DNA from: an uncultured Pelagibacteraceae bacterium
Lineage (GTDB): Bacteria > Pseudomonadota > Alphaproteobacteria > Pelagibacterales > Pelagibacteraceae
Direction of reading: 5' to 3'
Length of the DNA stretch: 64,000 bases
Assembly: GCA_902565935.1 (NCBI GenBank)
Contig: CACFGT010000002.1
Coordinates: forward strand, 1 to 64,000
Every line of letters begins with the position of its first letter. The first letter of the stretch is position 1. The notes beneath the pieces are model-generated. The model saw only the letters and a list, made by a program, of their open reading frames with translations. It searched no databases and was not told where the DNA came from. Shown piece after piece: positions 1 to 10,141 of the stretch. The position numbers and the translations under genes are program-made.

Positions 1-191
1 CACGAAGCCTTGCTATACATCCTGCTAGTACTACTCATAGTCAATTAAATGAAAAAGAGTTAGCAGCATCAGGTGTAACTCAAAGTTATGTTAGACTTTG
101 CATAGGTATTGAGCATATTGATGATATAATTGATGATTTGGACCAAGCATTGAACAAGTCATCGAAAGGAAGTTTGAAAGCTGTTAGTTAA
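1..191 (+). CDS. metY: O-acetylhomoserine sulfhydrylase / PLP-dependent Cys/Met metabolism enzyme, 3' end (partial)
   Basis: Frame starting at base 3 reads [50 protein letters not shown]..., typical C-terminus of the Cys/Met_Meta_PP family; stop TAA at 189-191. Confidence 0.8.
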   Translation, partial: RSLAIHPASTTHSQLNEKELAASGVTQSYVRLCIGIEHIDDIIDDLDQALNKSSKGSLKAVS

Positions 192-1200
192 TTTTTGTAT
201 TTAAATAAAAAAAATAAATACTTGAACTAACTAAAAAAATTGAACTAATTTGGTGCATAGATGCCACTAAAATCTGTGCACCATACAATACTGTAAAAAT
301 ACCCAATATAATTTGAAGAATTATAAAAAACCCTAAGAAGTTTATAGATCTATATAAATCATTCATCCTGTTTGTATAAATCTTGTAGAGAATTAATAAA
401 TAAAAAATTCCTATCAAATAAGCTAAATTACGATGTATAAATTGAACTAAAGATGGATCACTTAAAGCTGAAACTTCAAATAAATTTTTAATATTATTAT
501 CATCAGGAAAATATGAATTGCCCATCAGAGGCCAAGAATTATATATTTTTCCAGCATCCATACCAGAAACAAAAGCACCAATTGAAATTTGTAAAAAAAT
601 TAGAATTAAGAACAAAAATGGAATAAATGAATTGAGTTTATTTGTAATGTCTCTTGATATGTTGATTCTTAAATAATTCCAATAAATTAATGATATAATC
701 AAAAATGCAATAAGTAGATGCACAGATAACCTAAAGTGACTTACGTCTACTCTATCAATTAATCCACTGCTGACCATATACCAACCAATAAATCCTTGAA
801 AACATATGAGTAAAAAAATGAAATATAGATTTAATAATTTAGTAAACTTTATTTTAAAAGAAAAATAAATTAATGGTATCAAAAATCCAAGACCAATCAA
901 TCTACCGAGAAATCTATGAGCCCATTCCCACCAAAAAATAATTTTAAACTCACTCAAAGTCATATTAAAATTTTGTAATTTAAATTCGGGAATTTCTTTA
1001 TAAAGATTAAAATAAATAATCCAATCATTTTGGTTTAGAGGTGGAAAAAAACCAGTAAACAATTCCCACTCAGTTATTGAGAGACCAGAGTCAGTAAGCC
1101 TTGTTAAACCTCCAACAATTATCATGATGGAAATAATCCAAAACATCGTGATTAGCCAGATTGATAATTGATTATTTATTTTTGTATTTGTTGTGTACAT
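184..1200 (-). CDS. ctaA: Heme A synthase, COX15/CtaA family
   Basis: 338 aa multi-[53 protein letters not shown] motifs. Confidence 0.93.
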   Translation of the reverse strand: MYTTNTKINNQLSIWLITMFWIISIMIIVGGLTRLTDSGLSITEWELFTGFFPPLNQNDWIIYFNLYKEIPEFKLQNFNMTLSEFKIIFWWEWAHRFLGRLIGLGFLIPLIYFSFKIKFTKLLNLYFIFLLICFQGFIGWYMVSSGLIDRVDVSHFRLSVHLLIAFLIISLIYWNYLRINISRDITNKLNSFIPFLFLILIFLQISIGAFVSGMDAGKIYNSWPLMGNSYFPDDNNIKNLFEVSALSDPSLVQFIHRNLAYLIGIFYLLILYKIYTNRMNDLYRSINFLGFFIILQIILGIFTVLYGAQILVASMHQISSIFLVSSSIYFFYLNTKIN

Positions 1201-1204
1201 GTGG

Positions 1205-1233
1205 GGATAAATATAATAATTTTTATATTATCC
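1205..1233. repeat. Imperfect inverted repeat in ctaA / chorismate mutase divergent promoter region
   Basis: ggataaatataataatttttatattatcc; arms GGATAA(A)TATAA / TTATATTATCC. Confidence 0.5.
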
Positions 1234-1243
1234 AAATATATAA

Positions 1244-1534
1244 ATGTCGCCTTTAAAAAGAAAAAAACTTAATAAAATTAGATCTGAATTGGATAAATTA
1301 GATAATTCATTAATCAAATTAATCAAAAAAAGAACCAATCTTGTTAATCAAGTTTTGAAATTAAAGGATAAAAAGAAAGAAATTATTGATAATAAAAGAA
1401 TTAAGATAATTTTAAAAAATATAAGAAAAAAATCTATCTCAAATAAAATAGATCCTAAAATTACTTATCGTATTTGGAAAAATATGATTTGGTCTTACAT
1501 TGATTACGAAAAAAGAAATTTTAAAAAAAAATAA
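1244..1534 (+). CDS. Chorismate mutase type II (AroQ-like)
   Basis: 96 aa; IRSELDKLDNSLIKLIKKRTNLVNQVLKLK pattern and C-terminal RIWKNMIWSYIDYE. Confidence 0.75.
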   Translation: MSPLKRKKLNKIRSELDKLDNSLIKLIKKRTNLVNQVLKLKDKKKEIIDNKRIKIILKNIRKKSISNKIDPKITYRIWKNMIWSYIDYEKRNFKKK

Positions 1535-1726
1535 CTATTTACTGTGAGGTGGAAGTTTCTTTTCAACAAATATTTCGTGTTTTCGTGTAACAGGATTATA
1601 TTTTTTTGCTTTTAGTTTAACTTTAGCTTTTTCACCGCCAGCAGGTTTCTTTACATAATAATAAAACGCACTATCAGGATTTGCTTCTGGGACTAATCTT
1701 ACTTTAACGTGTGTTTTTTTTGCCAT
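1535..1726 (-). CDS. rpmG: 50S ribosomal protein L33
   Basis: MAKKTHVKVRLVPEA...KKYNPVTRKHEIFVEKKL. Confidence 0.85.
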   Translation of the reverse strand: MAKKTHVKVRLVPEANPDSAFYYYVKKPAGGEKAKVKLKAKKYNPVTRKHEIFVEKKLPPHSK

Positions 1727-2098
1727 TTACTTTAATTTTTTTAAATTTTTTACAAGATTAGAAATTTTTGTAACTTTATTTCTAATATTTGATTTACTTA
1801 TAGATCGATTTGAGATTTCGTCAAGTTCTAAAGTTTCTTTATTTTTTAAAAATTTTTTTACTCCATTAATCGTCATACCACGATCTTTCAAAAGAAAATG
1901 GATTTTTTTTAATAATTCAATATTTTTTTCATCATAATATCTTCTGCTACCTTTTAGAATTCTTGGTTTAATTTGATTAAATTCTTTTTCCCAATAACGT
2001 AAAGTATGAGTTGGTTTTAATTTACCTTTTTTTGATTTTAAGCCTATAATTTCTACAACTTCACTTATTGTCTTGTAAGCATTTTCTGATTTATCCAT
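1727..2098 (-). CDS. MerR family transcriptional regulator
   Basis: YKTISEVVEIIGL...HTLRYWEKEFNQIKPRILKGSRRYYDEKNIELLKKIHFLLKDRGMTINGVKKFL; start taken at internal Met (MDKSEN), just before the ihfA stop. Confidence 0.85.
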   Translation of the reverse strand: MDKSENAYKTISEVVEIIGLKSKKGKLKPTHTLRYWEKEFNQIKPRILKGSRRYYDEKNIELLKKIHFLLKDRGMTINGVKKFLKNKETLELDEISNRSISKSNIRNKVTKISNLVKNLKKLK

Positions 2099-2390
2099 TA
2101 TCCTCTTGATTAACAAATTCTTTAAATTCCTTTGATGGTTTAAATAATACTACTTTTCTGGCTTTAATTATCTTATTTTCTTTAGTTTTAGGATTTCTTC
2201 CAATTCTTTCCTTTTTTTCCCTGATAGTAAAGGTTCCAAACTTTGATAATTTAATTTTTTTTTCTTTAATTAAATTTTCAACTAAAAGAGATAGAAAATC
2301 ATCTATAAGACTTTCTGATATTTGTTTTGAAAATCCTATCTGCATATAAATTTGATTAATTAAATCTTTTTTAGTTAGATTTATTCTCAT
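2091..2390 (-). CDS. ihfA: Integration host factor alpha / HU-family DNA-binding protein
   Basis: HU/IHF fold: KLSKFGTFTIREKKERIGRNPKTKENKIIKARKVVLFKPSKEFK. Confidence 0.88.
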   Translation of the reverse strand: MRINLTKKDLINQIYMQIGFSKQISESLIDDFLSLLVENLIKEKKIKLSKFGTFTIREKKERIGRNPKTKENKIIKARKVVLFKPSKEFKEFVNQEDNG

Positions 2391-3392
2391 TTATATATTG
2401 CTCTTAATTTTATCTATAAGATTACCTTTAACAATTTTATTACAAACACTCAATGAATTTGAAAAACCTATATAGTCAATTCCACCATGGCTTTTAACCA
2501 CAGGAGCATTTAAACCTATAAAAATTGCTCCATTATATAGCCTTGGATCTAATCTTTTTTTAAATTTTTTTAAATTTGAAATATTTAAGAATGATGAAAT
2601 TTTTCCAATTATTGAACCACCAAGTGCTTTTTTAAGTTCATCAGTGATAAAATTTGCTGTCCCTTCTGCTGTTTTGAGAGCAACATTACCTGTAAAACCA
2701 TCGGACACAATTACATTTACATTACCATTCATTAATTCATTACCTTCGATATATCCTGCAAAATTAAAACTATTAGATTTTTTCTCATTTAATAATTGGT
2801 ATGTTTCTTTAATAATCTCGTTTCCTTTAAGCTCTTCTGAACCAATATTAAGTAAAGCAACACTAGGTGTGTCATCTGGAAATAGTGATTTATATAAAGA
2901 GGATCCCATGACTGAAAAATCAAATAAATTTTTTGAACTACATTCTATATTTGCACCTAAATCAAGAACAACACTCATTCCTTTTTTGTTCGGCCATAGA
3001 GCTGATAAAGCTGGTTTATCTATATTTTCTATCATTTTTAAATTTAATTTTGCTATTACAAGCAATGCTCCTGTATTACCTGCTGAGATCACTACATCAG
3101 CTTCATTTTTTTTTACACTTTCAATTGAAAGCCACATACTTGTATCTTTACCTTTTTTAGCTGCTTCAAGTGGTGTGTCAGTATTTTTAACCTGATTCTG
3201 GGTATGTATAATTTCAAAATTTTGTTCATCAATTTTATTATTAATCAATGGAAAAATTTGTTCTTTATCTCCAAAAATTTTATAAAAATTATCTTTTTCT
3301 TTTGAATAATTATGAATTATACCATCAATTACTTTTTTTGGTGATCCATCACCACCCATTGCATCAACTGCAATTTTAATAATATCTGACAT
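2391..3392 (-). CDS. plsX: Phosphate acyltransferase PlsX
   Basis: IAVDAMGGDGSPKKVIDG, ISAGNTGALL, VSDGFTGNVALKTAEG. Confidence 0.95.
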   Translation of the reverse strand: MSDIIKIAVDAMGGDGSPKKVIDGIIHNYSKEKDNFYKIFGDKEQIFPLINNKIDEQNFEIIHTQNQVKNTDTPLEAAKKGKDTSMWLSIESVKKNEADVVISAGNTGALLVIAKLNLKMIENIDKPALSALWPNKKGMSVVLDLGANIECSSKNLFDFSVMGSSLYKSLFPDDTPSVALLNIGSEELKGNEIIKETYQLLNEKKSNSFNFAGYIEGNELMNGNVNVIVSDGFTGNVALKTAEGTANFITDELKKALGGSIIGKISSFLNISNLKKFKKRLDPRLYNGAIFIGLNAPVVKSHGGIDYIGFSNSLSVCNKIVKGNLIDKIKSNI

Positions 3393-3412
3393 TAACTATA
3401 ATTCTAAATTAT

Positions 3413-3595
3413 TTAATCTTTTGGGTCTAGAACTTGACGACCTTTATACATGCCGGTTTTTAAGTCTAAATGATGAGATAATCTATATTCACCTGATTTT
3501 TTATCTTCAATTACATTTTTGGAAGAAAATTTCATATTTTTTGCTCTTCTCATTCCAGTTCTTGAAGGTGTCTGTTTTCGTTTTGGTACAGCCAT
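3413..3595 (-). CDS. rpmF: 50S ribosomal protein L32
   Basis: [20 protein letters not shown]. Confidence 0.95.
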   Translation of the reverse strand: MAVPKRKQTPSRTGMRRAKNMKFSSKNVIEDKKSGEYRLSHHLDLKTGMYKGRQVLDPKD

Positions 3596-3597
3596 AA

Positions 3598-4065
3598 TTA
3601 TGGACTAATTACACTTTTTAGATAAGATTTCAAAGTTTTTTTTGATAATTCTTGATTATAATCATCAAAATATTCAACTAAATTGTTAATTTCTTCAAAA
3701 TTACTTAAAAAAGAGGTAATTTTTTTTTCTTTTTCATCTTGTTTTAAGTCATCCCACAATCGTATTTCTAATAAAATAAAATGAAAAAAATTGATATATT
3801 CTTTCATCTTTTTATTAATAGATTGATCACCATAACCTATTTCTCTTATAGTTAACTCCATTTGTCTGAAATTAAAATCATATATTTCTTGTAAAATTTT
3901 TGTATTTTCTTTTTTTTTAAATACTTTTAAAAAAAAAGCGAAATGAATAAGAAATAGTATTAATCTATCACTAAAACTATCTTGTGATTTTAAGCCTTTA
4001 TACAAATTTTTATTTGTGGTTAATCTAATTAAATTGTTGTAAAAATTTAGATATTCAATGCTCAT
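3598..4065 (-). CDS. Ubiquinol-cytochrome c chaperone family protein (CBP3/UQCC1-like)
   Basis: [23 protein letters not shown]...[20 protein letters not shown]; start placed at internal MSIEYLNF. Confidence 0.75.
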   Translation of the reverse strand: MSIEYLNFYNNLIRLTTNKNLYKGLKSQDSFSDRLILFLIHFAFFLKVFKKKENTKILQEIYDFNFRQMELTIREIGYGDQSINKKMKEYINFFHFILLEIRLWDDLKQDEKEKKITSFLSNFEEINNLVEYFDDYNQELSKKTLKSYLKSVISP

Positions 4066-4528
4066 GATAAAAAAAATATTCATTATCCTCATAATTTTGA
4101 CAAACACAAGTTGTTCTTTTAAAAATGTAGTTAAGCATCATGGAGTTCATTTTTTAGAAAAAAAACAAACAAAGCTAAAAATACTGGAAAGTAACACTAA
4201 CGATACAAAAAATATTTTGGGATATCCATCAACCAAAAATACTTTTGACAATGATATTTGGATCTATATAGAAAGGAAAACTACCGTGAGTCAAATTCGA
4301 ACTTTAGGTAGAAAAAAAATCTTAAAAAATGATGTATTGGTTTTAGAATTTGATAAAAGAGGTTTATTGATAAAAAAGGATTTTTATAATGTAAAAGATA
4401 TGAAAAAAATTGAAATATCAAAAGATCAGACAGATGTTTTATCTAAAAAAGATACTTTTGTAAGAACAATTATATCTACCCTTAGACAAAAAATTAATGA
4501 TCCTTTGGGAAAGAGACAAGCAAAATAA
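4064..4528 (+). CDS. bamE: Outer-membrane assembly lipoprotein BamE/SmpA/OmlA family
   Basis: Lipoprotein signal ...ILTNTSCSF; GYPSTKNTFDNDIWIYIERK; ORF may start at 4058. Confidence 0.82.
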   Translation: MIKKIFIILIILTNTSCSFKNVVKHHGVHFLEKKQTKLKILESNTNDTKNILGYPSTKNTFDNDIWIYIERKTTVSQIRTLGRKKILKNDVLVLEFDKRGLLIKKDFYNVKDMKKIEISKDQTDVLSKKDTFVRTIISTLRQKINDPLGKRQAK

Positions 4529-4532
4529 CTTT

Positions 4533-6638
4533 TTAACCTGCTATAACAGCTAATAACAATAAAGCTACAATATTTGTAATTTTAATCATCGGATTAACTG
4601 CAGGTCCGGCAGTATCTTTGTAAGGATCTCCAACTGTATCACCTGTTACTGCAGCTTTATGTGCTTCTGATCCTTTTCCACCGAAATTTCCATCTTCAAT
4701 ATATTTTTTAGCATTATCCCATGCTCCTCCGCCTGCAGTCATAGATACAGCGACAAACAAACCTGTGATGATCACACCTAGAAGCATAGCGCCAACTGAT
4801 GCTAGAGCAGCAACTTGGCCACCTATAAAAAAAATAATAGCATATAAAACAATTGGAGATAAAACAGGTAATAAAGATGGTATTATCATCTCTTTAATTG
4901 CTGCCAATGTCAATAAGTCAACTAGTTTTGCATAATCAGGTTTTTGTTTTCTTTTCATAATACCTGGATATTTTTTAAATTGTCTTCTTACTTCTATAAC
5001 AACTGCTCCACCTGCTCTCCCAACTGCTTGCATACCCATAGAACCAAACAAATAAGGAAGCATTCCTCCTATCAGTAGCCCCACTACTACATAAGGATTG
5101 GATAAATCAAAAGTTACAACAATACCTTCAAGTTTAGATCCAGCAACTTTTGAAAAATGTTTAATATCTTCTGTATAAGCTGCAAAAAGAACTAAAGCAC
5201 CTAAGCCGGCAGAACCAATAGCGTAACCTTTGGTTACTGCTTTTGTTGTGTTGCCCACAGCATCTAGTGCGTCTGTCGTTTTTCTCACATTGTTTGGTAA
5301 TTTAGACATCTCAGCAATACCACCGGCATTATCTGTGACTGGTCCATAAGCATCTAATGCAACTACCATTCCAGCCAAAGCTAACATAGTTGTAACAGCT
5401 ATAGCAATCCCATATAAACCAGCGATATGATTAGTAAGTAAAATTCCTCCAACAATAATCAAAGCTGGAATAGCCGTTGCTTCTAATGAAATAGCAAGAC
5501 CTTGAATTACATTTGTTCCATGGCCAGTAGTTGAAGAGTTAGCAACACTTCTTACAGGTCTATAATTTGTACCAGTATAATATTCTGTAATCCATATTAA
5601 CAATCCTGTGATAACTAATCCTATAATACCACAATAATATAAATCCATCCCAGAAAATGATTTATTATTTAGATTGTAAGTATTCTCAAGACCTAAAACA
5701 AAATCTGTTACAGGATATAAAATAACTAATGAAGCTAAAGCAGAAACAACGAAACCTTTGTATAAAGCTCCCATAACATTTTTACTTTTGCCAAGTTTAA
5801 CAAAAAAAGTTCCTAAAATTGATGTTAAGATACACGCACCACCAATTGTCAGCGGGTATATCATCATTAACATATCACCTGGAAAAAAGATTGATGATAA
5901 AACCATTGTAGCAACTATTGTAACTGCATAAGTTTCAAACAAATCAGCAGCCATACCCGCACAATCTCCAACATTATCTCCAACATTATCTGCAATCACT
6001 GCTGGGTTTCTTGGGTCGTCCTCAGGTATTCCGGCTTCAACTTTACCAACTAAATCTGCTCCGACGTCAGCCCCTTTCGTAAAAATACCTCCACCTAATC
6101 TTGCAAAAATTGAAATAAGAGATGCACCAAAACCTAAGGCAACAAGAGCATTTACTATCTCTCGTTCATCAACATTAAATTTTAATAATAAATAGTAATA
6201 AACAGCAATAGCTAAAAGTGCTAGACCAGCAACTAACATTCCAGTTACAGCACCAGATTTAAAAGCAACTGAAAGACCACTAGCTAAACCTTTTCGAGAA
6301 GCCTCTGCTGTTCTGACATTAGCTTGAACGGATACTAACATTCCTACATATCCAGCAATACCAGACAATACAGCTCCTATTAGATAACCTAAACCAACTA
6401 GAAGACTAAAAGCATAACTAACTATAACTAAAACAACAACTCCAACGATTGCTATAGTTTTGTATTGTCTTGCTAAATAAGCTTTTGCACCTATTTGGAT
6501 TGCAGATGCAATTTCTTGCATTTTTAAATTTCCTGTGCTTGAGTTTAATATATTTTTTCCTGTTAAATAACCATAAACGACTGATAAAAAACCTGCTGCT
6601 ATTGTGTATAAAAGAATAGTTTCTACTGTAGAGTCCAT
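4533..6638 (-). CDS. hppA: Membrane-bound pyrophosphatase, predicted K+-independent H+-pumping type
   Basis: 701 aa, [41 protein letters not shown] motif diagnostic of K+-independent class. Confidence 0.95.
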   Translation of the reverse strand: MDSTVETILLYTIAAGFLSVVYGYLTGKNILNSSTGNLKMQEIASAIQIGAKAYLARQYKTIAIVGVVVLVIVSYAFSLLVGLGYLIGAVLSGIAGYVGMLVSVQANVRTAEASRKGLASGLSVAFKSGAVTGMLVAGLALLAIAVYYYLLLKFNVDEREIVNALVALGFGASLISIFARLGGGIFTKGADVGADLVGKVEAGIPEDDPRNPAVIADNVGDNVGDCAGMAADLFETYAVTIVATMVLSSIFFPGDMLMMIYPLTIGGACILTSILGTFFVKLGKSKNVMGALYKGFVVSALASLVILYPVTDFVLGLENTYNLNNKSFSGMDLYYCGIIGLVITGLLIWITEYYTGTNYRPVRSVANSSTTGHGTNVIQGLAISLEATAIPALIIVGGILLTNHIAGLYGIAIAVTTMLALAGMVVALDAYGPVTDNAGGIAEMSKLPNNVRKTTDALDAVGNTTKAVTKGYAIGSAGLGALVLFAAYTEDIKHFSKVAGSKLEGIVVTFDLSNPYVVVGLLIGGMLPYLFGSMGMQAVGRAGGAVVIEVRRQFKKYPGIMKRKQKPDYAKLVDLLTLAAIKEMIIPSLLPVLSPIVLYAIIFFIGGQVAALASVGAMLLGVIITGLFVAVSMTAGGGAWDNAKKYIEDGNFGGKGSEAHKAAVTGDTVGDPYKDTAGPAVNPMIKITNIVALLLLAVIAG

Positions 6639-6682
6639 ATTTACCTTAAATAAGTTGTTGCTTGTTACTTTTTAAAATGCGG

Positions 6683-6710
6683 ACAATACAAAAAAAGCTA
6701 TAAAACGCAA
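6683..6710 (-). promoter_or_regulatory. Candidate sigma70-type promoter for hppA
   Basis: On minus strand TTGCGT - 16 bp - TATTGT in the 82-bp gap upstream of hppA; eye inspection only. Confidence 0.4.
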
Positions 6711-6720
6711 CGATTAACTT

Positions 6721-7680
6721 TTAGAATTTGTGATAATAACCTTTGCTTTTAAGGGTTATTTTCTTATTTTTTTCATCAATAATTTGAGATTTTTGATAGT
6801 GAGGACAAATTTTTCCAATTTTGGAAATCTTTATACCTAATAACTTACTATATTTTAAGATGATTCTAGATTTTGAGGGATTGGCAGTAAATAAAATCTG
6901 GTAATCATCTCCATTGGATATACAAGATATTTTTTTGTATTTTTTCAAATCAATTAAATTTTTTAGATTTTTTGAAATTGGTATATCTTTTAAAAAAAGC
7001 TTATAAGAATATTTTTGATCATTAATTAATTTTTCTAAATCAGTTAACAATCCATCTGAAATATCAATAGATGTATTTGCAAATGATAACAATTTTTTGG
7101 ATATATTGGTTTGTAAATCAGGAAGGTAATATTTATTAATGAAATATTTATTTAATTTACTATTAAGATTAATTTTCTTTTTTAAAAGTTTAAGACCAAT
7201 AAAACTATCACCTAAATTACCAGTTACATAGATATCATCATTTAGTTTTGCTTTATTTCTAAAAATTATTTTATTAGAAAATCCAATAGAGGTTATAGTA
7301 AAACTTAACTTATTTGAGAAAACAGTATCACCACCACATAAAAAAATTGAATATTTTCTTTGTTCTTCTTTTAGTGATATTGAAATTTTTGAAAGATTTA
7401 TCTTTGAAAATGACTTTTTATTTCCAGATCCAGATATAAAATAATATTTTGGCTCAACACCTTTACAAATTAAATCAGAAATTGAAGATCTCAATATCTT
7501 TTTTATTACTAAATTTGGTTTCTTAAAATTTAAAAAATGGATACCTTCGACGTATGTATCTACAGATGCTACTAGTTTTTTTGATCTATCAAAAAAAACA
7601 TCGTCATTTAACTCTAAAGAACTTTTGTTTTTTTTAGCTAATTTAGAAAAATATTTTTTTATAAGTTCAAACTCATGCAT
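6721..7680 (-). CDS. thiL: Thiamine-monophosphate kinase
   Basis: NDDVFFDRSKKLVASVDTYVEGIHF, CGGDTVFSNKLSFTITSIG, DISDGLLTDLEKL. Confidence 0.88.
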   Translation of the reverse strand: MHEFELIKKYFSKLAKKNKSSLELNDDVFFDRSKKLVASVDTYVEGIHFLNFKKPNLVIKKILRSSISDLICKGVEPKYYFISGSGNKKSFSKINLSKISISLKEEQRKYSIFLCGGDTVFSNKLSFTITSIGFSNKIIFRNKAKLNDDIYVTGNLGDSFIGLKLLKKKINLNSKLNKYFINKYYLPDLQTNISKKLLSFANTSIDISDGLLTDLEKLINDQKYSYKLFLKDIPISKNLKNLIDLKKYKKISCISNGDDYQILFTANPSKSRIILKYSKLLGIKISKIGKICPHYQKSQIIDEKNKKITLKSKGYYHKF

Positions 7681-8077
7681 TATTTATTCTTATTTTTTTT
7701 GCAATATTGTCTAATAAAGCATTTAAATATTTTGTCTGTGAATTTTCTAAAAAAAAATTTGAAGCATTAAGATATTCTTTAATAATAATCTTTATCGAAA
7801 CATTTGGCTTGTATAAAAGTTCATAAGTAGCTGATTTTAGTATAACTTGAAATAATTTATCTAAATTATCTATCTTAAATTCTTTACCTAAATTTTTATC
7901 CAATTCTTCTGTAAGTATTTCATTTCTTTCAATTGTTCCATTAACGATATCTTTTATAAACTTCTTAAATCGATGCTTTGGAAAAACTAAATCCTCCTTA
8001 TCATTTAAAAATCTTCCATATAATTTTTGAATTATAATAACTCTTGGATTGTTCTTCGGACTGTAAAGAGTTTTCAT
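7673..8077 (-). CDS. nusB: Transcription antitermination factor NusB
   Basis: Position after ribH; KPNVSIKIIIKEYLNASNFFLENSQTKYLNALLDNIAKK. Confidence 0.82.
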   Translation of the reverse strand: MKTLYSPKNNPRVIIIQKLYGRFLNDKEDLVFPKHRFKKFIKDIVNGTIERNEILTEELDKNLGKEFKIDNLDKLFQVILKSATYELLYKPNVSIKIIIKEYLNASNFFLENSQTKYLNALLDNIAKKIRINNA

Positions 8078-8463
8078 CTCTGATTTAATATTGAAATTAT
8101 AGCTTTTGCAGCCTCAGCACCTTTTTTCTTTCTTTCTTTAGCTTGTTTCATATTTAAACATGTAATAATTCCATTGCCTATTGGTTTTCTTGAGTCTATA
8201 GATAAAGTCATAATTGCAGTAGTTGAAGCTTGTGAAATAAAATCAAAGTGTGGTGTTTGACCTTTTATAACACACCCAAGTGCTATAAAAGCATCAAATT
8301 TTTTTAGGTTTTTTGAAATGGTTACAGGTATTTCAAAAACTCCCGGCACATCAATTATCTTTATGCTATATTGTCCTTCTATCAATTTCAAAGCACTTGA
8401 AATAAGGCCACCTGAAATCTTCTTATAATAATTCGCATTTACAATTAATATCTTTTTTTTCAT
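8074..8463 (-). CDS. ribH: 6,7-dimethyl-8-ribityllumazine synthase
   Basis: VPGVFEIPVTISK, ALGCVIKGQTPHFDFI, KGAEAAKAII. Confidence 0.93.
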   Translation of the reverse strand: MKKKILIVNANYYKKISGGLISSALKLIEGQYSIKIIDVPGVFEIPVTISKNLKKFDAFIALGCVIKGQTPHFDFISQASTTAIMTLSIDSRKPIGNGIITCLNMKQAKERKKKGAEAAKAIISILNQR

Positions 8464-9560
8464 TAAATTAATTCTTGTTTAGTTATCTTTATATCAAAAC
8501 CCTCTAAACCAATAACTTTTTTTGGTGATTTTGTTATTAAAATCATTTTTTTTATCTTTAAATCTTTTATGATTTGAGCACCAATACCATAATTTCTAAT
8601 TTGCTTGTTTTCTTTTTGATTGTTTTTCTTTTCTTTATAATCTTTGAGAGTTTGAGACACAGATTTTAAGTTTGTATCTTTTATAAAAACTAAAACACAA
8701 TTATTATATTTTTTAAAATAATTAAGTGTTTTCTTAAATGAATTTGGTAATTTTTGATTAATCAAATAATTTTGCACAACATTTGAAGAAATTACTCTTA
8801 CTCTTGGAATAATTCCTTTTTTTATAACACCTTTGACTAAACAAAAATGTTCTGAACCATCTAGTAAGTTTTCATAAATTTTGATCTTATATTTTTGATT
8901 ATTAACTTTAATGTCAGATATTTTTTTTAATCTTATTAATTTTTCTTTTTTTAATCGATAAGAAATCAAATCTTCAATTTTACCAATCTTTAAATTATGT
9001 TTTTTGGCAAAGTTAAGTAAATTTTGACCTTTGGCCATTGTTCCATCCTCATTCATAATTTCACAAATTACTGCTGAATTATTTTTTTTTGCAATCTTTG
9101 ATATATCAACTGAAGCCTCTGTATGACCAGCTCTTACAAGGACACCACCATCTTTCGCAATTATAGGAAATACATGACCAGGAGAAACAATATCTTTTTT
9201 ATTTACATTTTTCTTAGAGGCAATCTTGATTGTTCTTGCTCGATCCTTGGCTGATATTCCAGTAGTTATACCTTTTTTTGCCTCAATAGATACAGTGAAG
9301 GCTGTTTTATTTCTTGATTGATTAACTGGTGACATTAAGGTTAGATTTAATCTTTTTGCCTGCAAACTATCTAAAGCTAAACAAATTAACCCACGACCAT
9401 ATTTGGCCATAAAATTAATATTTTTAGCACTAGTATCAGATGTGGAAATTACAAGATCACCCTCGTTCTCTCTTTTTTCGTCATCAACTAAAATAAACAT
9501 GCCTCCTTTTCTTGCGATCTTAATTATTGTTTCAATTGGGGAATAATTACTTTTTTTCAT
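8463..9560 (-). CDS. ribB: 3,4-dihydroxy-2-butanone-4-phosphate synthase with degenerate GTP cyclohydrolase II-like C-terminal domain
   Basis: [55 protein letters not shown]-terminal half lacks GCH-II cysteines. Confidence 0.9.
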   Translation of the reverse strand: MKKSNYSPIETIIKIARKGGMFILVDDEKRENEGDLVISTSDTSAKNINFMAKYGRGLICLALDSLQAKRLNLTLMSPVNQSRNKTAFTVSIEAKKGITTGISAKDRARTIKIASKKNVNKKDIVSPGHVFPIIAKDGGVLVRAGHTEASVDISKIAKKNNSAVICEIMNEDGTMAKGQNLLNFAKKHNLKIGKIEDLISYRLKKEKLIRLKKISDIKVNNQKYKIKIYENLLDGSEHFCLVKGVIKKGIIPRVRVISSNVVQNYLINQKLPNSFKKTLNYFKKYNNCVLVFIKDTNLKSVSQTLKDYKEKKNNQKENKQIRNYGIGAQIIKDLKIKKMILITKSPKKVIGLEGFDIKITKQELI

Positions 9561-10140
9561 GTAAGAAATTTTTAACGTATTTAGAAAGTATGTCTATTTC
9601 AACATTAACATAATCACCTTTTTTAATCTTAGATAAGTTAGTTAATTTAAAAGTATGAGGAATTATCCAAATCTGAAAACCTTTTTTGGTAACACTAGAT
9701 ATTGTCAAAGAGATACCATTAATACAAATCGAAGCCTTTTCAATAAGATCTTTTTTTTCATTTTTTTTAATTTCAAAATCAAAAAGATATGATCTATCTA
9801 TCTTTTTAATTTCTATAACCTTACTGATTGTATCAACATGTCCTTGACAAATATGACCAGAAATTTTTTGACCATATTTGAGTGGAAGTTCTAAATTTAT
9901 AAGGTCATTAATTCTTATATAATTAAATTTTGATCTTTTGATAGTTTCATTTGAGAGATAAAACTCCATTACTTTCTTTTTTATAGAAATCAATGTTAGG
10001 CAGACACCATCACAAGCAATTGAAACACCAATATCTTTTTTTGTTACTTTGAGATCTGATTTTATGTATATATTTGTGCCCTTAGGTCTTTTTTGAATTT
10101 TCTTAACAATTCCTTTATTAAATATTATTCCATTAAACAT
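9547..10140 (-). CDS. ribE: Riboflavin synthase alpha subunit
   Basis: MFNGIIFNKGIV, SIACDGVCLTL, GHICQGHVDT, INGISLTISSV. Confidence 0.93.
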   Translation of the reverse strand: MFNGIIFNKGIVKKIQKRPKGTNIYIKSDLKVTKKDIGVSIACDGVCLTLISIKKKVMEFYLSNETIKRSKFNYIRINDLINLELPLKYGQKISGHICQGHVDTISKVIEIKKIDRSYLFDFEIKKNEKKDLIEKASICINGISLTISSVTKKGFQIWIIPHTFKLTNLSKIKKGDYVNVEIDILSKYVKNFLHEKK

Positions 10141-10141
10141 T

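Noticed and set aside
2644-3195. Plus-strand 183-aa ORF antisense to plsX
   Set aside because: Fully inside well-supported plsX; no recognisable domain; antisense ORFs are expected in AT-rich genes with few stops on the opposite strand.
5960-6000. Short tandem repeat (caacattatctccaacattatct)
   Set aside because: Encodes the conserved DNVGDNVGD catalytic motif of the pyrophosphatase; coding, not an independent repeat element.
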